From positions 92,088 through 156,087 of the forward strand of contig NZ_LZJI01000183.1 of NCBI RefSeq assembly GCF_001667775.1: DNA of 64,000 bases, read 5' to 3'. A program made the position numbers and the translations under genes. This document shows positions 7,376-15,981 of this stretch, one piece after another. Source of the stretch: Mycobacterium sp. E1747. GTDB lineage: Bacteria > Actinomycetota > Actinomycetes > Mycobacteriales > Mycobacteriaceae. Position 1 is the stretch's first letter. Every line of letters starts with the position of its first letter. The notes beneath the pieces are model-generated. The model saw only the letters and a program-made list of their open reading frames with translations, was not told the DNA's origin and did no database searches.

Positions 7376-9352
7376 GTGGGGCTTTGGTTCGGAACGCTGA
7401 TCGCATTGTTCTTGCTGATAGCCCCCGGATCGATCATCGCGCGAATCAGTCAGCTGAGTTGGCCCATCGCGGTCGCGGTTGGCCCGGCGCTGACCTACGG
7501 CGCGGTCGCGCTGGCGATCATCCCGTTCGGCGCCCTCGGAATCCCTTGGAACGGCTGGACCGCGTTGGCCACGCTGGTCGCCGTGTGCCTGGTGATGGTC
7601 GTGCTGCAGCTGCTGCTCGGCCGCTACCGCGACACCGAGGCCGAAGCCCGCGGGATCGGCCGCTGGCCCGCGCTGACGGTGGCGGCCGGGGTGCTGCTCG
7701 GGGCGCTGCTGGTCATGTGGGCGGCATATCGCGGTCTGGCCGCCCACTGGCAGACCATCCCCAGCACCTGGGACGCCGTTTGGCACGCCAACGAGATCCG
7801 GTTCATCCTCGACACCGGCCAGGCATCGTCCACGCACATGGGTGAGCTGCGCAACGTCGAAACGCACCAGACGCTGTACTACCCCTCGGTGTTTCACGCC
7901 TTGGCCGCGGTGTTCTGTCAACTCACCGGAGCCGCGCCGACCACCGGCTACACGCTGAGCTCGGTGGCCGCCTCGGTCTGGCTCTTCCCGACCAGCGCGG
8001 CGATGCTGACCTGGAAGCTGCTGCGCCCCCATTGGGCGGAATGGCGCACCGCCGGCGCGGCCGCCACCGCCGCCGCGTTGTCGGTGTCGTTCACCGCCCT
8101 GCCCTACGTCGAGTTCGGCGTCGCCGCGATGCCCAACCTGGCCGCCTACGGGGTCGCCGTCCCGACGTTCACGCTGATCGCCTCGGCGCTGCGCCACCGC
8201 GACCGCATCCCGCTGGCGGTGCTCGCCTTCGTTGGGCTGATGTCCGTCCACCTGACCGGCGGGTTCATCGTCGTCCTGTTCCTGGCCGCCTGGTGGCTGC
8301 TGGATGTGTTGTGGCATCCGGTGCGCGGGCGACTTCCCGACGCGGTGACGCTCGCCGGCGTCACCGTCGCGACCGGGCTGATCCTGCTGCCGCAGTTCAT
8401 CAGCGTCCGCCAGCAGGAAGACATCATCGCCGGACACTCCTTCCTGACCCACCTCAGCAAGAAGCGCGGGCTGTTCGACGCCGTCTTCCAGCATTCGCGG
8501 CACCTCAACGACTTCCCCTACCAATACGGACTCATGGCGCTGGCCATCGCCGGCGGCCTGGTCTTCGCCTACAAGAAGATCTGGTGGCCGCTCGCGGTCT
8601 GGCTGCTGCTCGTGCTCGTCAACCTCGACGCGGGCACACCGCTCGGCGGGCCGCTCGGCGCCCTGGCTGGCGCGTTCGGCGAGTTCTTCTACAAGGATCC
8701 GCGCCGGATCGCGGCCGCGATCACCCTGCTGCTAATGCCGATGGCGGGGCTCGCCCTCTTCCTGGTGGTGACGGTGGTGGTTGCTGCGGCCAAGCGGGTC
8801 GCCGACCGCGGGTTCAAGCCCCTGCCCGCGCGGGCCTGGACCGCGGCCACGGCCATCCTGCTGCTGGTGACGACGGTCTTCACCGCGCGGCACTACTTCT
8901 ATCGGCACCTGGTCCTGTTCGGCGACAAGTACGACTCGGTGATGATCGACCAACGCGACCTGATGGCCATGGCGTACCTGGCCACGCTGCCCGGGGCGCA
9001 CACCACCGTGATCGGCAACGCCAACACCGACGGCACGGCCTGGATGTACGCCGTCGCCGACCTGCACCCGCTGTGGACCCACTACGACTACCCGCAGCAG
9101 ATGGGCCCAGGCCCCAACCGGTACATCTTCTGGGCCGGCGCCCGCAAAGGCGACGCCGATCCGCGGGTCGTCGAGGCGATTAAAGCGCTCAATATCCGGT
9201 ACATCTACACCAGCACGCCGACGGTCCGGGGCTTCGCCGTACCCGACGGGCTAGTCTCACTGGATAAATCGAAGTCGTGGGCGCTGATCTACGACAACGG
9301 TGGAGCCCGAATCTACGAATGGCGCGGAATCGGCGCGGCGCCGCACTCTTAG
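7376..9352 (+). CDS. Polytopic membrane protein, GT-C/DUF6541-like (Rv3779 type)
   Basis: A 658-residue, Ala/Leu-rich polytopic membrane protein with about ten or more hydrophobic segments, beginning [17 protein letters not shown]. After the third helix comes a long extracytoplasmic loop with [18 protein letters not shown] and a [18 protein letters not shown] segment, a layout typical of GT-C glycosyltransferases. The C-terminal part ([19 protein letters not shown]) is a periplasmic domain. It corresponds to M. tuberculosis Rv3779 (about 666 aa), for which a role in polyprenyl-phosphomannose synthesis has been proposed; that activity is not evident from sequence alone. The GTG at 7376 is favoured by the hydrophobic N-terminus and by a -10-like hexamer. 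Confidence 0.85.
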   Translation: MGLWFGTLIALFLLIAPGSIIARISQLSWPIAVAVGPALTYGAVALAIIPFGALGIPWNGWTALATLVAVCLVMVVLQLLLGRYRDTEAEARGIGRWPALTVAAGVLLGALLVMWAAYRGLAAHWQTIPSTWDAVWHANEIRFILDTGQASSTHMGELRNVETHQTLYYPSVFHALAAVFCQLTGAAPTTGYTLSSVAASVWLFPTSAAMLTWKLLRPHWAEWRTAGAAATAAALSVSFTALPYVEFGVAAMPNLAAYGVAVPTFTLIASALRHRDRIPLAVLAFVGLMSVHLTGGFIVVLFLAAWWLLDVLWHPVRGRLPDAVTLAGVTVATGLILLPQFISVRQQEDIIAGHSFLTHLSKKRGLFDAVFQHSRHLNDFPYQYGLMALAIAGGLVFAYKKIWWPLAVWLLLVLVNLDAGTPLGGPLGALAGAFGEFFYKDPRRIAAAITLLLMPMAGLALFLVVTVVVAAAKRVADRGFKPLPARAWTAATAILLLVTTVFTARHYFYRHLVLFGDKYDSVMIDQRDLMAMAYLATLPGAHTTVIGNANTDGTAWMYAVADLHPLWTHYDYPQQMGPGPNRYIFWAGARKGDADPRVVEAIKALNIRYIYTSTPTVRGFAVPDGLVSLDKSKSWALIYDNGGARIYEWRGIGAAPHS

Positions 9353-9373
9353 TCCGCAAAGGATGGTGAAGGT

Positions 9374-9880
9374 TTGAGTACCCGCAACGACGACGATGGC
9401 ATCGAGATCATCGGCGGCGTCGACCCGCGGATCACGGCGGTGGCGGACGACGACTCCGACGAGCGCTCCCTGACCGACCTGGTTGAGCAACCCGCCAAGG
9501 TGATGCGCATCGGGACGATGATCAAGCAACTGCTCGAGGAGGTGCGCGCCGCACCGCTCGACGAGGCCAGCCGCAACCGCCTGCGCGAGATCCACGCGAC
9601 CAGCATCCGCGAGCTGGAAGAGGGCCTGGCGCCGGAACTGCGCGAGGAGCTGAACCGCCTCACCCTGCCGTTCAACGAGGACACGGCGCCTTCGGACGCC
9701 GAATTGCGGATCGCCCAGGCCCAGTTGGTCGGCTGGCTGGAGGGGTTGTTCCACGGCATCCAGACCGCGCTGTTCGCTCAGCAGATGGCCGCCCGAGCCC
9801 AGCTGGAGAACATGCGTCAGGGCGCGTTGCCCCCCGGCGTCGGCAAGCCGGGCGCGTCCGGACACGGTCAGTACCTCTAA
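9374..9880 (+). CDS. bpa: Bacterial proteasome activator Bpa/PafE
   Basis: A 168-residue helical protein equivalent to M. tuberculosis Rv3780 (Bpa, also PafE). The central region (ARVRE-type helices: MRIGTMIKQLLEEVRAAPLDEASRNR onward, split here for brevity at about residues 45-150) forms the four-helix bundle that oligomerises to a dodecameric ring in the family. The protein ends in GQYL, the C-terminal motif that docks into the 20S proteasome and opens its gate without ATP. It therefore promotes degradation of unfolded substrates in the cytoplasm. The start is TTG at 9374, with GAAGG just upstream. It sits 21 bp after the membrane protein gene and 10 bp before wzt. Confidence 0.93.
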   Translation: MSTRNDDDGIEIIGGVDPRITAVADDDSDERSLTDLVEQPAKVMRIGTMIKQLLEEVRAAPLDEASRNRLREIHATSIRELEEGLAPELREELNRLTLPFNEDTAPSDAELRIAQAQLVGWLEGLFHGIQTALFAQQMAARAQLENMRQGALPPGVGKPGASGHGQYL

Positions 9881-9890
9881 GCGAAGCACG

Positions 9891-10718
9891 GTGGCGGGTC
9901 CTCACATCGAGACGCACAACGCGTGGGTGGAATTCCCCATTTTCGACGCGAAGTCGCGCTCCCTGAAGAAAGCCTTCCTGGGCAAGGCGGGCGGCACCAT
10001 CGGCCGCAACAGCTCCAACGTGGTCGTCGTCGAGGCGCTGCGCGACATCACCATGTCGCTGGAGCTAGGTGACCGCGTCGGCCTGGTTGGCCACAACGGC
10101 GCGGGGAAATCGACTCTGCTGCGGCTGCTTTCGGGCATCTATGAACCCACCCGCGGCTGGGCGAAGGTCACCGGCCGCGTCGCGCCCATCTTCGATCTGG
10201 GTGTCGGCATGGACCCCGAGATCTCGGGCTACGAGAACATCATCATCCGCGGGCTGTTCCTGGGGCAGACACGCAAGCAGATGATGGCCAAGGTGGACGA
10301 GATCGCCGAGTTCACCGAGCTGGGCGATTACCTGTCGATGCCGCTGCGCACGTACTCCACCGGGATGCGGGTGCGGCTGGCCATGGGCGTGGTCACCAGC
10401 ATCGACCCCGAAATCCTGTTACTGGACGAGGGTTTGGGCGCGGTCGACGCCGACTTCATGAAGAAGGCCCAGTCCAGGCTGCAAAGCCTGGTGGAGCGGT
10501 CCGGAATCCTGGTGTTCGCCAGCCATTCCAACGAATTCCTCGCCCGGCTGTGCAAGACGGCGATGTGGATCGACCACGGCGTGATCCGCATGTCCGGCGG
10601 CATCGAAGACGTGGTGCGCGCCTACGAAGGGGAGGACGCGGCCCGGCACGTGCGCGAGGTGCTCGCCGAGACGGCCGCAGACAATCCCCTGGCCCAAAGA
10701 GCATCCGGGGATGAGTGA
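9891..10718 (+). CDS. wzt: Galactan/polysaccharide ABC exporter ATP-binding subunit (Wzt)
   Basis: A 275-residue ABC ATPase. Walker A is GHNGAGKST, the signature is TYSTGMRVRLA and Walker B is EILLLDEG, followed by a switch His in FASHSNEF. It belongs to the Wzt/TagH polysaccharide exporter subfamily and equals M. tuberculosis Rv3781 (rfbE). With the permease encoded downstream it is thought to move lipid-linked galactan across the plasma membrane. The GTG at 9891 follows bpa by 10 bp without a clear Shine-Dalgarno sequence. Its end overlaps glfT1 by eight bases, so the wzt-glfT1-wzm set is translationally coupled. Confidence 0.93.
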   Translation: MAGPHIETHNAWVEFPIFDAKSRSLKKAFLGKAGGTIGRNSSNVVVVEALRDITMSLELGDRVGLVGHNGAGKSTLLRLLSGIYEPTRGWAKVTGRVAPIFDLGVGMDPEISGYENIIIRGLFLGQTRKQMMAKVDEIAEFTELGDYLSMPLRTYSTGMRVRLAMGVVTSIDPEILLLDEGLGAVDADFMKKAQSRLQSLVERSGILVFASHSNEFLARLCKTAMWIDHGVIRMSGGIEDVVRAYEGEDAARHVREVLAETAADNPLAQRASGDE

Positions 10719-11625
10719 CTCCGTCGTCGCCGTCGTCGTCACCCACCGGCGCCCCGACGAACTGGCCAAGTCGCTGGGCGCCCTGAGCAGCCAAACCCGG
10801 GTGCCCGACCATCTCATCGTCGTCGACAATGACGGGTGCGGTGACGGCCGGGTCCGCGACCTGGTGACCGGCCAGCCGATCCCGGCCACCTACCTGCCCT
10901 CCCGCCGAAACCTCGGCGGCGCAGGCGGTTTCGCGCTTGGCATGCTGCACGCGCTGGCGCAGGGGGCCGACTGGGTCTGGCTGGCCGACGACGACGGGCG
11001 GCCGCAGGACTCGCACGTGCTGGCCACCCTGCTAGCGTGTGCCGAAAAGCACGCCCTGGCCGAGGTGTCACCAATGGTGTGCAACCTCGACGACCCGGAG
11101 CGGCTGGCGTTTCCACTGCGCCGCGGACTGGTATGGCGCAGGCTGGCAAGCGAATTGCGCACCGAGGCCGGACAGGACCTGCTACCCGGGATCGCGTCGC
11201 TGTTCAACGGCGCGTTGTTCCGGGCGGCCACCCTCGAGGCGATCGGTGTTCCCGACTTGCGGCTGTTCATCCGCGGCGACGAAGTCGAGATGCACCGGCG
11301 GCTGGTGCGGTCGGGCCTGGCGTTCGGCACCTGCCTGGACGCGATCTACCTGCACCCCTGCGGCTCGGCGGAATTCCGGCCAATCTTGGGCGGCCGCATG
11401 CACACCCAATATCCCGACGACCCCACCAAGCGGTTCTACACCTACCGCAACCGCGGCTACCTGCTGTCGCAGCCGGGCCTGCGCAAGCTGCAGCTTCAGG
11501 AGTGGGTTCGATTCGGGTGGTATTTCCTGGTGACCCGCCGCGACCCCAAGGGCCTGGCCGAGTGGATTCGGTTGCGCCGCTTGGGCCGCCGCGAGCAGTT
11601 CGGCACGCCTGGAGGAAACAAATGA
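10711..11625 (+). CDS. glfT1: Galactofuranosyltransferase GlfT1
   Basis: A 304-residue GT2 (GT-A fold) glycosyltransferase equal to M. tuberculosis Rv3782. It shows VVVTHRRPDEL at the N-terminus, a nucleotide-binding VVDNDG, NLGGAGGF, and a metal-binding LADDDG at about residue 93, with the acceptor/base region FIRGDEVEMHRRL. It transfers the first two galactofuranose residues from UDP-Galf onto the rhamnosyl-GlcNAc-PP-decaprenol linker. It is cytoplasmic or membrane-associated. The ATG at 10711 overlaps the end of wzt, and its TGA (11623-11625) overlaps the wzm ATG, so the three genes form a tight operon. Confidence 0.94.
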   Translation: MSDSVVAVVVTHRRPDELAKSLGALSSQTRVPDHLIVVDNDGCGDGRVRDLVTGQPIPATYLPSRRNLGGAGGFALGMLHALAQGADWVWLADDDGRPQDSHVLATLLACAEKHALAEVSPMVCNLDDPERLAFPLRRGLVWRRLASELRTEAGQDLLPGIASLFNGALFRAATLEAIGVPDLRLFIRGDEVEMHRRLVRSGLAFGTCLDAIYLHPCGSAEFRPILGGRMHTQYPDDPTKRFYTYRNRGYLLSQPGLRKLQLQEWVRFGWYFLVTRRDPKGLAEWIRLRRLGRREQFGTPGGNK

Positions 11626-12452
11626 CGTTTCTGGACGCCGCCGCCCAGTCGCGGACCTTCACCCGCGCCCGCGGCGACCTGATCGCGGGCTTCCGCCGGC
11701 ACGAGCTATGGCTGCACCTGGGCTGGCAGGACATCAAGCAGCGCTACCGCCGCTCGGTGCTGGGCCCGTTCTGGATCACCATCGCGACGGGCACCACCGC
11801 CGTCGCGATGGGCGGCCTGTACTCCAAGCTGTTTCACCTCGAGCTCGCCGTGCACCTGCCGTACGTCACGCTGGGCCTGATCGTCTGGAACCTGATCAAC
11901 GCCGCCATCCTGGAGGGCGCCGACGTCTTCGTCGCCAACGAGGGACTGATCAAGCAACTACCGACGCCACTGTCCGTGCACGTGTACCGGCTGGTGTGGC
12001 GGCAGGTGATCTTGTTCGCGCACAACATCGTCATCTACGCCGTCATCGCGATGATCTATCCCAAGCCGTGGTCGTGGGCGGACCTGTCGGTCATTCCGGC
12101 GCTGGGCCTGATCGTGCTCAATTGCATCTGGGTGTCACTGTGTTTCGGCATCCTGGCCACCCGCTACCGCGACATCGGTCCGCTGCTGTTCTCGGTCGTG
12201 CAGTTGCTGTTCTTCATGACGCCGATCATCTGGAACGACGACACCTTGCGCCAGCAGGGTGCCGGACGCTGGTCGCGCATCGTCGAACTCAACCCGCTGC
12301 TGCACTATCTCGATATCGTCCGCGCCCCACTGCTGGGCGCCCACCAGGAGCTGCGGCACTGGGCCGTGGTGGCGGCGCTGACCGCCGTCGGTTGGGTGCT
12401 GGCGGCGTTGGCGATGCGCCAATACCGCGCCCGGGTTCCGTACTGGGTTTAG
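11622..12452 (+). CDS. wzm: Galactan/polysaccharide ABC exporter permease (Wzm)
   Basis: A 276-residue ABC-2 type permease equal to M. tuberculosis Rv3783 (rfbD). It begins with an amphipathic cytoplasmic segment containing WQDIKQRYRRSVLGPFW, the conserved Wzm interface motif, followed by about six membrane helices; FFMTPIIW and LNPLLHYLDIVRAPLLG are typical of the family. With Wzt it forms the candidate flippase for the lipid-linked galactan. The ATG at 11622 overlaps the glfT1 stop (ATGA), and GGAGGAAA lies five bases upstream. It ends 18 bp before a convergent gene. Confidence 0.93.
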   Translation: MTFLDAAAQSRTFTRARGDLIAGFRRHELWLHLGWQDIKQRYRRSVLGPFWITIATGTTAVAMGGLYSKLFHLELAVHLPYVTLGLIVWNLINAAILEGADVFVANEGLIKQLPTPLSVHVYRLVWRQVILFAHNIVIYAVIAMIYPKPWSWADLSVIPALGLIVLNCIWVSLCFGILATRYRDIGPLLFSVVQLLFFMTPIIWNDDTLRQQGAGRWSRIVELNPLLHYLDIVRAPLLGAHQELRHWAVVAALTAVGWVLAALAMRQYRARVPYWV

Positions 12453-12470
12453 CCGGGCAATCGAGGTAGC

Positions 12471-12836
12471 TCACATCAGGGGCGGCAGCGGATTCAGCCA
12501 GTCCAACGAACCGTCAATCTGCCCTTTGTATTGCGGGCAATAGGCGGACACGGAAGCGCCGACGAAGAATCCGGCTTGTCGCGCCGAGAGACTGGCACCC
12601 TTCATCACCTTCATCGCCAGCACGCTGGACTTCTGGTTTCTGTCGAGTCCCGCGCACACACTCCGGGCCATCGAGATCGCGGCGCGCGGATCGCTCATCA
12701 TGATCCCGTTGTCCGCAAGGGCGCCCAGGAAGGCGTCGTCGGACGGGTCGGCGACGGCCGGTGCCGCAGCAAGCAGCGCGACGACGGCCAGCATGGCCGC
12801 GGCGCTCGTCGACCTCGTTATGCGACCGACGTTCAT
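12471..12836 (-). CDS. Secreted DUF732 family protein
   Basis: A 121-residue protein with a Sec signal peptide (positively charged MNVGRITRS, then AAAMLAVVALLAAAPAVA with a likely cleavage at AVA-DP). The mature part has the DUF732 pattern: DDAFLGALADNGI, a Cys in ARSVCAGLD, a hydrophobic stretch, and a second Cys in AYCPQY, which should form a disulfide. DUF732 proteins are small secreted mycobacterial proteins of unknown role. The ATG at 12836 is chosen because minus-strand TATCGT lies seven bases upstream; a GTG nine bases further upstream is less likely. Confidence 0.82.
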   Translation of the reverse strand: MNVGRITRSTSAAAMLAVVALLAAAPAVADPSDDAFLGALADNGIMMSDPRAAISMARSVCAGLDRNQKSSVLAMKVMKGASLSARQAGFFVGASVSAYCPQYKGQIDGSLDWLNPLPPLM

Positions 12837-12843
12837 AACCACC

Positions 12844-12849
12844 ACGATA
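12844..12849 (-). promoter_or_regulatory. Leaderless -10 of the DUF732 gene
   Basis: Minus-strand TATCGT ends seven bases before the ATG at 12836. Confidence 0.5.
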
Positions 12850-12913
12850 GGCCGCGATCACCCTCCAAGAATTCGTTGAGGATCCCGCAAGGCCGGCGCC
12901 GGACGCTCAGCCC

Positions 12914-13435
12914 ATGCGTAACACCGCTTTCGCCGATGGGGCCCGCGTGGCCACCATCCACCGCGCCGACGCGCCGCTGGGCCGCACGGCCAGGTTCCAC
13001 CTGCGCAGGTTGTTCGACAACCTGCCCTGCTGCCACCGCTCGTGGGCCAACCAGGGCAAGCGCTTCTTCCTGCACGGCTACGAGCGGGCCTTCGACATCG
13101 AGTTCGCCTGCGCCGAAACCGAAGCCGGCACCGACGCGGTGATCGACGAGAACACCCTGGACCGCGTCAAGACGGCGCTGCGGGGCCAGTTCGACCACAC
13201 CACGCTGATCGCCGTCGACGACCCGCAGCGCGACCTGTTCGAGGTGCTGGCCGACCGGGGCGTCATCGACCTGCGGATCATGGACGACACCGGGATGGCG
13301 GGCACCGCCGCCTGGACGTTCGAGACGGTCGAAGGCATCGTCGCGCGGGCGACCGGCGGCCGCGTCTGGGTGTCCCGCATCAAGGCGCGGGAGAGCCGCA
13401 ACAACGTCGTCACCCTCACGGCGGGACCCGTTTAA
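12914..13435 (+). CDS. 6-pyruvoyl-tetrahydropterin synthase/QueD-like protein
   Basis: A 173-residue protein resembling the tetrahydropterin synthase (T-fold) family. FLHGYERAFDIEF (about residues 52-64) aligns with the LHGHxY metal-binding strand, AVIDENTLDRVK with the (V/I)xDF..LK block, and GQFDHTTL with the conserved LDHxxL (Asp94-His95). The second zinc His of HGH is Tyr56 here, so metal binding may be altered. The genome context gives no queuosine or folate neighbour; the gene stands between a DUF732 gene and an NfeD/flotillin pair. Family assignment is moderate and function uncertain. The ATG at 12914 is the first plausible start. Confidence 0.6.
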   Translation: MRNTAFADGARVATIHRADAPLGRTARFHLRRLFDNLPCCHRSWANQGKRFFLHGYERAFDIEFACAETEAGTDAVIDENTLDRVKTALRGQFDHTTLIAVDDPQRDLFEVLADRGVIDLRIMDDTGMAGTAAWTFETVEGIVARATGGRVWVSRIKARESRNNVVTLTAGPV

Positions 13436-13454
13436 ACGAAACACGACGTCGGCA

Positions 13455-13694
13455 ATGCCGATGCGGCAGTATGCGTTCGTGAGCGACGCCTCGGCAATCG
13501 GCTGCGTTGGGACGTTGACCGTGGCAACCCGCGGCGACCATGGCGCCGGCGAGGTGCTGGTCAGCGTGCGGGGCGCCAAGGAAGCGTTTCTGGCGTGGTC
13601 CGACGATCCCCTGCCGAAGGGTGCTCAGGTGCTGGTGGTCGAGGTCAGGGGCGCCCGGACGGTGGTCGTCGAACCCTGGCACGGCCTCGCCTGA
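13455..13694 (+). CDS. Small NfeD-like OB-fold protein
   Basis: A 79-residue beta-rich protein with a pattern like the soluble C-terminal domain of NfeD: VGTLTVATRGDHGAGEV, then a strand-rich middle and AQVLVVEVRGARTVVVEPW. NfeD proteins are encoded next to SPFH/flotillin partners, and a flotillin gene follows 57 bp downstream, which supports the call. It has no membrane segment. The start could be ATG 13455, ATG 13461 or GTG 13479; CAGTAT six to eight bases before the GTG is a possible -10, which would make the GTG a leaderless start. Confidence 0.65.
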   Translation: MPMRQYAFVSDASAIGCVGTLTVATRGDHGAGEVLVSVRGAKEAFLAWSDDPLPKGAQVLVVEVRGARTVVVEPWHGLA

Positions 13695-13751
13695 TCTGAA
13701 TTGACGACCCGGATTGGCCGGGATACAACAGCGAAACCAAAAGGAGACCCC

Positions 13752-14891
13752 ATGCTCGGTTACAAAGTGCCCGCCCCCGACGAGGCGATGCTGGTCTCGG
13801 GCGGGCGAAGCAAGAGCAACGCCCCGTTCCGCGTCGTGACCGGCCACGGCGCCTTCATCATGCCGTTCTTCCGCAAGGCCCGCTTCCTCACGCTGGCGAT
13901 GTGTGAGGCCGAGGTGGCCGAGAAATGCGTGACGCAGCAGGGCATCACGCTCAACGTCCGGGCGGTGATCGCCTTCAAGGTCGGCAACGACACCGAGAGC
14001 ATCACCAGCGCCGCCCAGCGATTCCTGTCCGAACAGGATCAGATGTCCGTGCTGACCGGGCGCATCTTCGCCGGCCACCTGAGGTCGATCATCGGGTCGA
14101 TGACCGTCGAGCAGATCATCCGGGAACGCCAGAAGCTGGCGACCGAGGTCCTCGACGGCTCCAAGGAGGAGATGGCCCGGATCGGCCTCACGGTCGACGC
14201 GCTGCAGATCCAGTCCATCGACGACGACGGCCTGGGCTACATCAACGCGATGTCGGCGCCGCACAACGCGGCCATCCAGCAGCAGGCGCAGATCGCCCAG
14301 GCCCAGGCCAATCAGGCGGCCGCCGAAGCCGAGCAGGAGTCGCAGCGCAAGCAGGCCGAATTCGCCCGCGAGACCGCGATCGTCAAGGCGCAGTACAAGG
14401 CCGAGGTCGACAAGGCGCAGGCGGAGGCGGCCCAGGCCGGCCCGCTGGCCGAGGCCGAGGCCCAGCGCGAGGTGCTGCAGATGCGCACCGAGCTGGCCCA
14501 GCGCGCCGCCGAGCTGCGCCAGCAGGAGCTGGTCGCCGAGGTGGTCAAGCCCGCCGAGGCCGAAGCCGAACGCGTGCGGATCCTGGCGGTGGCAGACGCG
14601 GAGAAGATGAAGATCCAGGCCGAGGCGGCGGCCTCGCACAACCGCGTCGCGCTGGACAAGGCACTGATCGATCAGCTGCCCGAGATCGTCGAGAAGGCGG
14701 CGCGGGGGCTCGCCAACGCGAACGTGACCGTCCTCAACGGCGCCGAGGGGCTCACCGAGGTGGCCAGCGGTCTGGTCGCCCAGGGCCGCGCGATCTTCGA
14801 CGCCCTGCGAGGCACCGTCGACGACTACGACGACGAAAACGGCGCGCCGCCGCTCACCACCAACTCCGAATCGGGCTCGACCAGCCACTGA
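13752..14891 (+). CDS. Flotillin-like SPFH domain protein
   Basis: A 379-residue SPFH/band 7 protein. The N-terminal 180 residues hold the SPFH domain (FRVVTGHGAFIMPFF, then LNVRAVIAFKVGND). A long Ala/Glu/Gln-rich coiled coil of about 130 residues with AEAEAxR repeats follows, as in flotillins. No transmembrane helix is visible, so membrane attachment would be peripheral. Flotillins scaffold membrane microdomains. AAGGAG at 13741-13746 lies five bases before the ATG. The pairing with the NfeD-like gene is typical. I do not recall this pair at this locus in M. tuberculosis. Confidence 0.85.
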   Translation: MLGYKVPAPDEAMLVSGGRSKSNAPFRVVTGHGAFIMPFFRKARFLTLAMCEAEVAEKCVTQQGITLNVRAVIAFKVGNDTESITSAAQRFLSEQDQMSVLTGRIFAGHLRSIIGSMTVEQIIRERQKLATEVLDGSKEEMARIGLTVDALQIQSIDDDGLGYINAMSAPHNAAIQQQAQIAQAQANQAAAEAEQESQRKQAEFARETAIVKAQYKAEVDKAQAEAAQAGPLAEAEAQREVLQMRTELAQRAAELRQQELVAEVVKPAEAEAERVRILAVADAEKMKIQAEAAASHNRVALDKALIDQLPEIVEKAARGLANANVTVLNGAEGLTEVASGLVAQGRAIFDALRGTVDDYDDENGAPPLTTNSESGSTSH

Positions 14892-14985
14892 GCAAAATTG
14901 CCGCTTGTTCAATAACAGTGGCGGCCGCCCCCGTCGTGGTGCGACACTGGAACGCCACCCGAGCAAACTGGGCGAAAGGTCCGAC

Positions 14986-15468
14986 GTGAGCAAGAAGGCG
15001 CAATCCGCTGCGGACGCGGCGCGGGAGAACCTGGCCGCGGAGCTGGAGCGGCTGCGGCAGCGGCGGGACCGCCTCGAGGTCGAGGTCCGCAACGACCGCG
15101 GCATGGTGGGCGATCACGGCGACGCCGCCGAGGCGATCCAGCGCGCCGAGGAGCTGGTGGGGCTCAGCGACCGGATCAACGAGCTGGACCGCCGGCTGCG
15201 GACCGGGCCGTCGGAGCCCGACGCATCATCCGAGACGCTGCCCGGTGGCACCGAGGTGACCCTGCGGTTCTCCGACGGTGAAGTGGTCACCATGCACGTG
15301 ATCTCGATCGTGGAAGAGACTCCGGTGGGCCGGGAAGGTGAGACGCTGACCGCGCGCAGCCCCCTGGCCCAGGCCCTGGCCGGACACAAGGCGGGCGACA
15401 CGGTGACCTACTCGACGCCGCAGGGCGAGGACCAGGTCGAGCTGATAGCGGTCAAGCTGCCCCGCTAA
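14986..15468 (+). CDS. Gre-factor homologue (Rv3788-like)
   Basis: A 160-residue protein with an N-terminal helical hairpin ([18 protein letters not shown] to INELDRRLR, about residues 15-70) and a C-terminal GreA/GreB FKBP-like domain ([19 protein letters not shown] to [20 protein letters not shown]). It matches M. tuberculosis Rv3788 (161 aa), described as a Gre homologue that inhibits RNA polymerase through the secondary channel instead of stimulating transcript cleavage. The GTG at 14986 follows GAAAGG by six bases. It lies 94 bp after flotillin and 53 bp before gtrA, which has its own promoter. Confidence 0.88.
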   Translation: MSKKAQSAADAARENLAAELERLRQRRDRLEVEVRNDRGMVGDHGDAAEAIQRAEELVGLSDRINELDRRLRTGPSEPDASSETLPGGTEVTLRFSDGEVVTMHVISIVEETPVGREGETLTARSPLAQALAGHKAGDTVTYSTPQGEDQVELIAVKLPR

Positions 15469-15508
15469 AGCGTCCCGTAGCGTCCCCGGCGCGGCCCATA
15501 GGCCCGGT

Positions 15509-15514
15509 TAGACT
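15509..15514 (+). promoter_or_regulatory. Leaderless -10 of gtrA
   Basis: TAGACT, close to the SigA-type mycobacterial consensus, ends seven bases before the ATG at 15522. It may drive gtrA and perhaps read into dprE1. Confidence 0.55.
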
Positions 15515-15521
15515 CCCCCCG

Positions 15522-15950
15522 ATGGTTGCCCCGCCGCCCGATGCTGCTCCGCCCAGCCCGCAGCTGAGCCTGACGACACAGGTGGTGCGCTTCGTCGTCA
15601 CCGGCGGCCTGGCGGGGATCGTGGACTTCAGCCTGTACCTGGCCCTGTACAAAGCGGTTGGCGTCCAGGTCGACCTGGCCAAGGCCGCCAGCTTCGTCGT
15701 CGGCACCATCACCGCCTACCTGATCAACCGCCGGTGGACGTTCCAGGCGGCCCCCAGCACCGCCCGCTTCGTCGCGGTCATGATCCTCTACGGCATCACC
15801 TTCGCCGTCCAGGTCGGGCTCAACCACCTGTGCCTGGCGCTTTTGCACTACCGCGGGTGGGCCATCCCCGTCGCGTTCGTGATCGCGCAGGGCACCGCGA
15901 CGGTCATCAACTTCATCGTGCAGCGAGCCGTTATCTTCCGCATCCGCTGA
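15522..15950 (+). CDS. GtrA family membrane protein (Rv3789-like)
   Basis: A 142-residue protein with a short Pro-rich cytoplasmic N-terminus and four membrane helices ([41 protein letters not shown] and two more), the GtrA signature. It equals M. tuberculosis Rv3789, which was proposed to flip decaprenyl-phosphoryl-arabinose or to recruit the priming enzyme AftA; the sequence does not decide between these. The position directly before dprE1 supports a role in arabinan precursor handling. A leaderless promoter precedes the ATG. Confidence 0.9.
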   Translation: MVAPPPDAAPPSPQLSLTTQVVRFVVTGGLAGIVDFSLYLALYKAVGVQVDLAKAASFVVGTITAYLINRRWTFQAAPSTARFVAVMILYGITFAVQVGLNHLCLALLHYRGWAIPVAFVIAQGTATVINFIVQRAVIFRIR

Positions 15951-15967
15951 GCCACTTGCGCAAGCGG

Positions 15968-15973
15968 TACCCT
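15968..15973 (+). promoter_or_regulatory. Candidate leaderless -10 of dprE1 next to a palindrome
   Basis: TACCCT ends eight bases before the ATG at 15982. Just upstream, 15955-15964 is the perfect palindrome CTTGCGCAAG, which could be an operator or chance. This would give dprE1 a promoter separate from gtrA. Confidence 0.4.
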
Positions 15974-15981
15974 CTTTGACG

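Noticed and set aside
7247..8524. Upstream extension of the NifS-fold gene
   Set aside because: It overlaps the divergent membrane protein gene, has low-complexity composition, and a leaderless promoter fixes the start at 7246.
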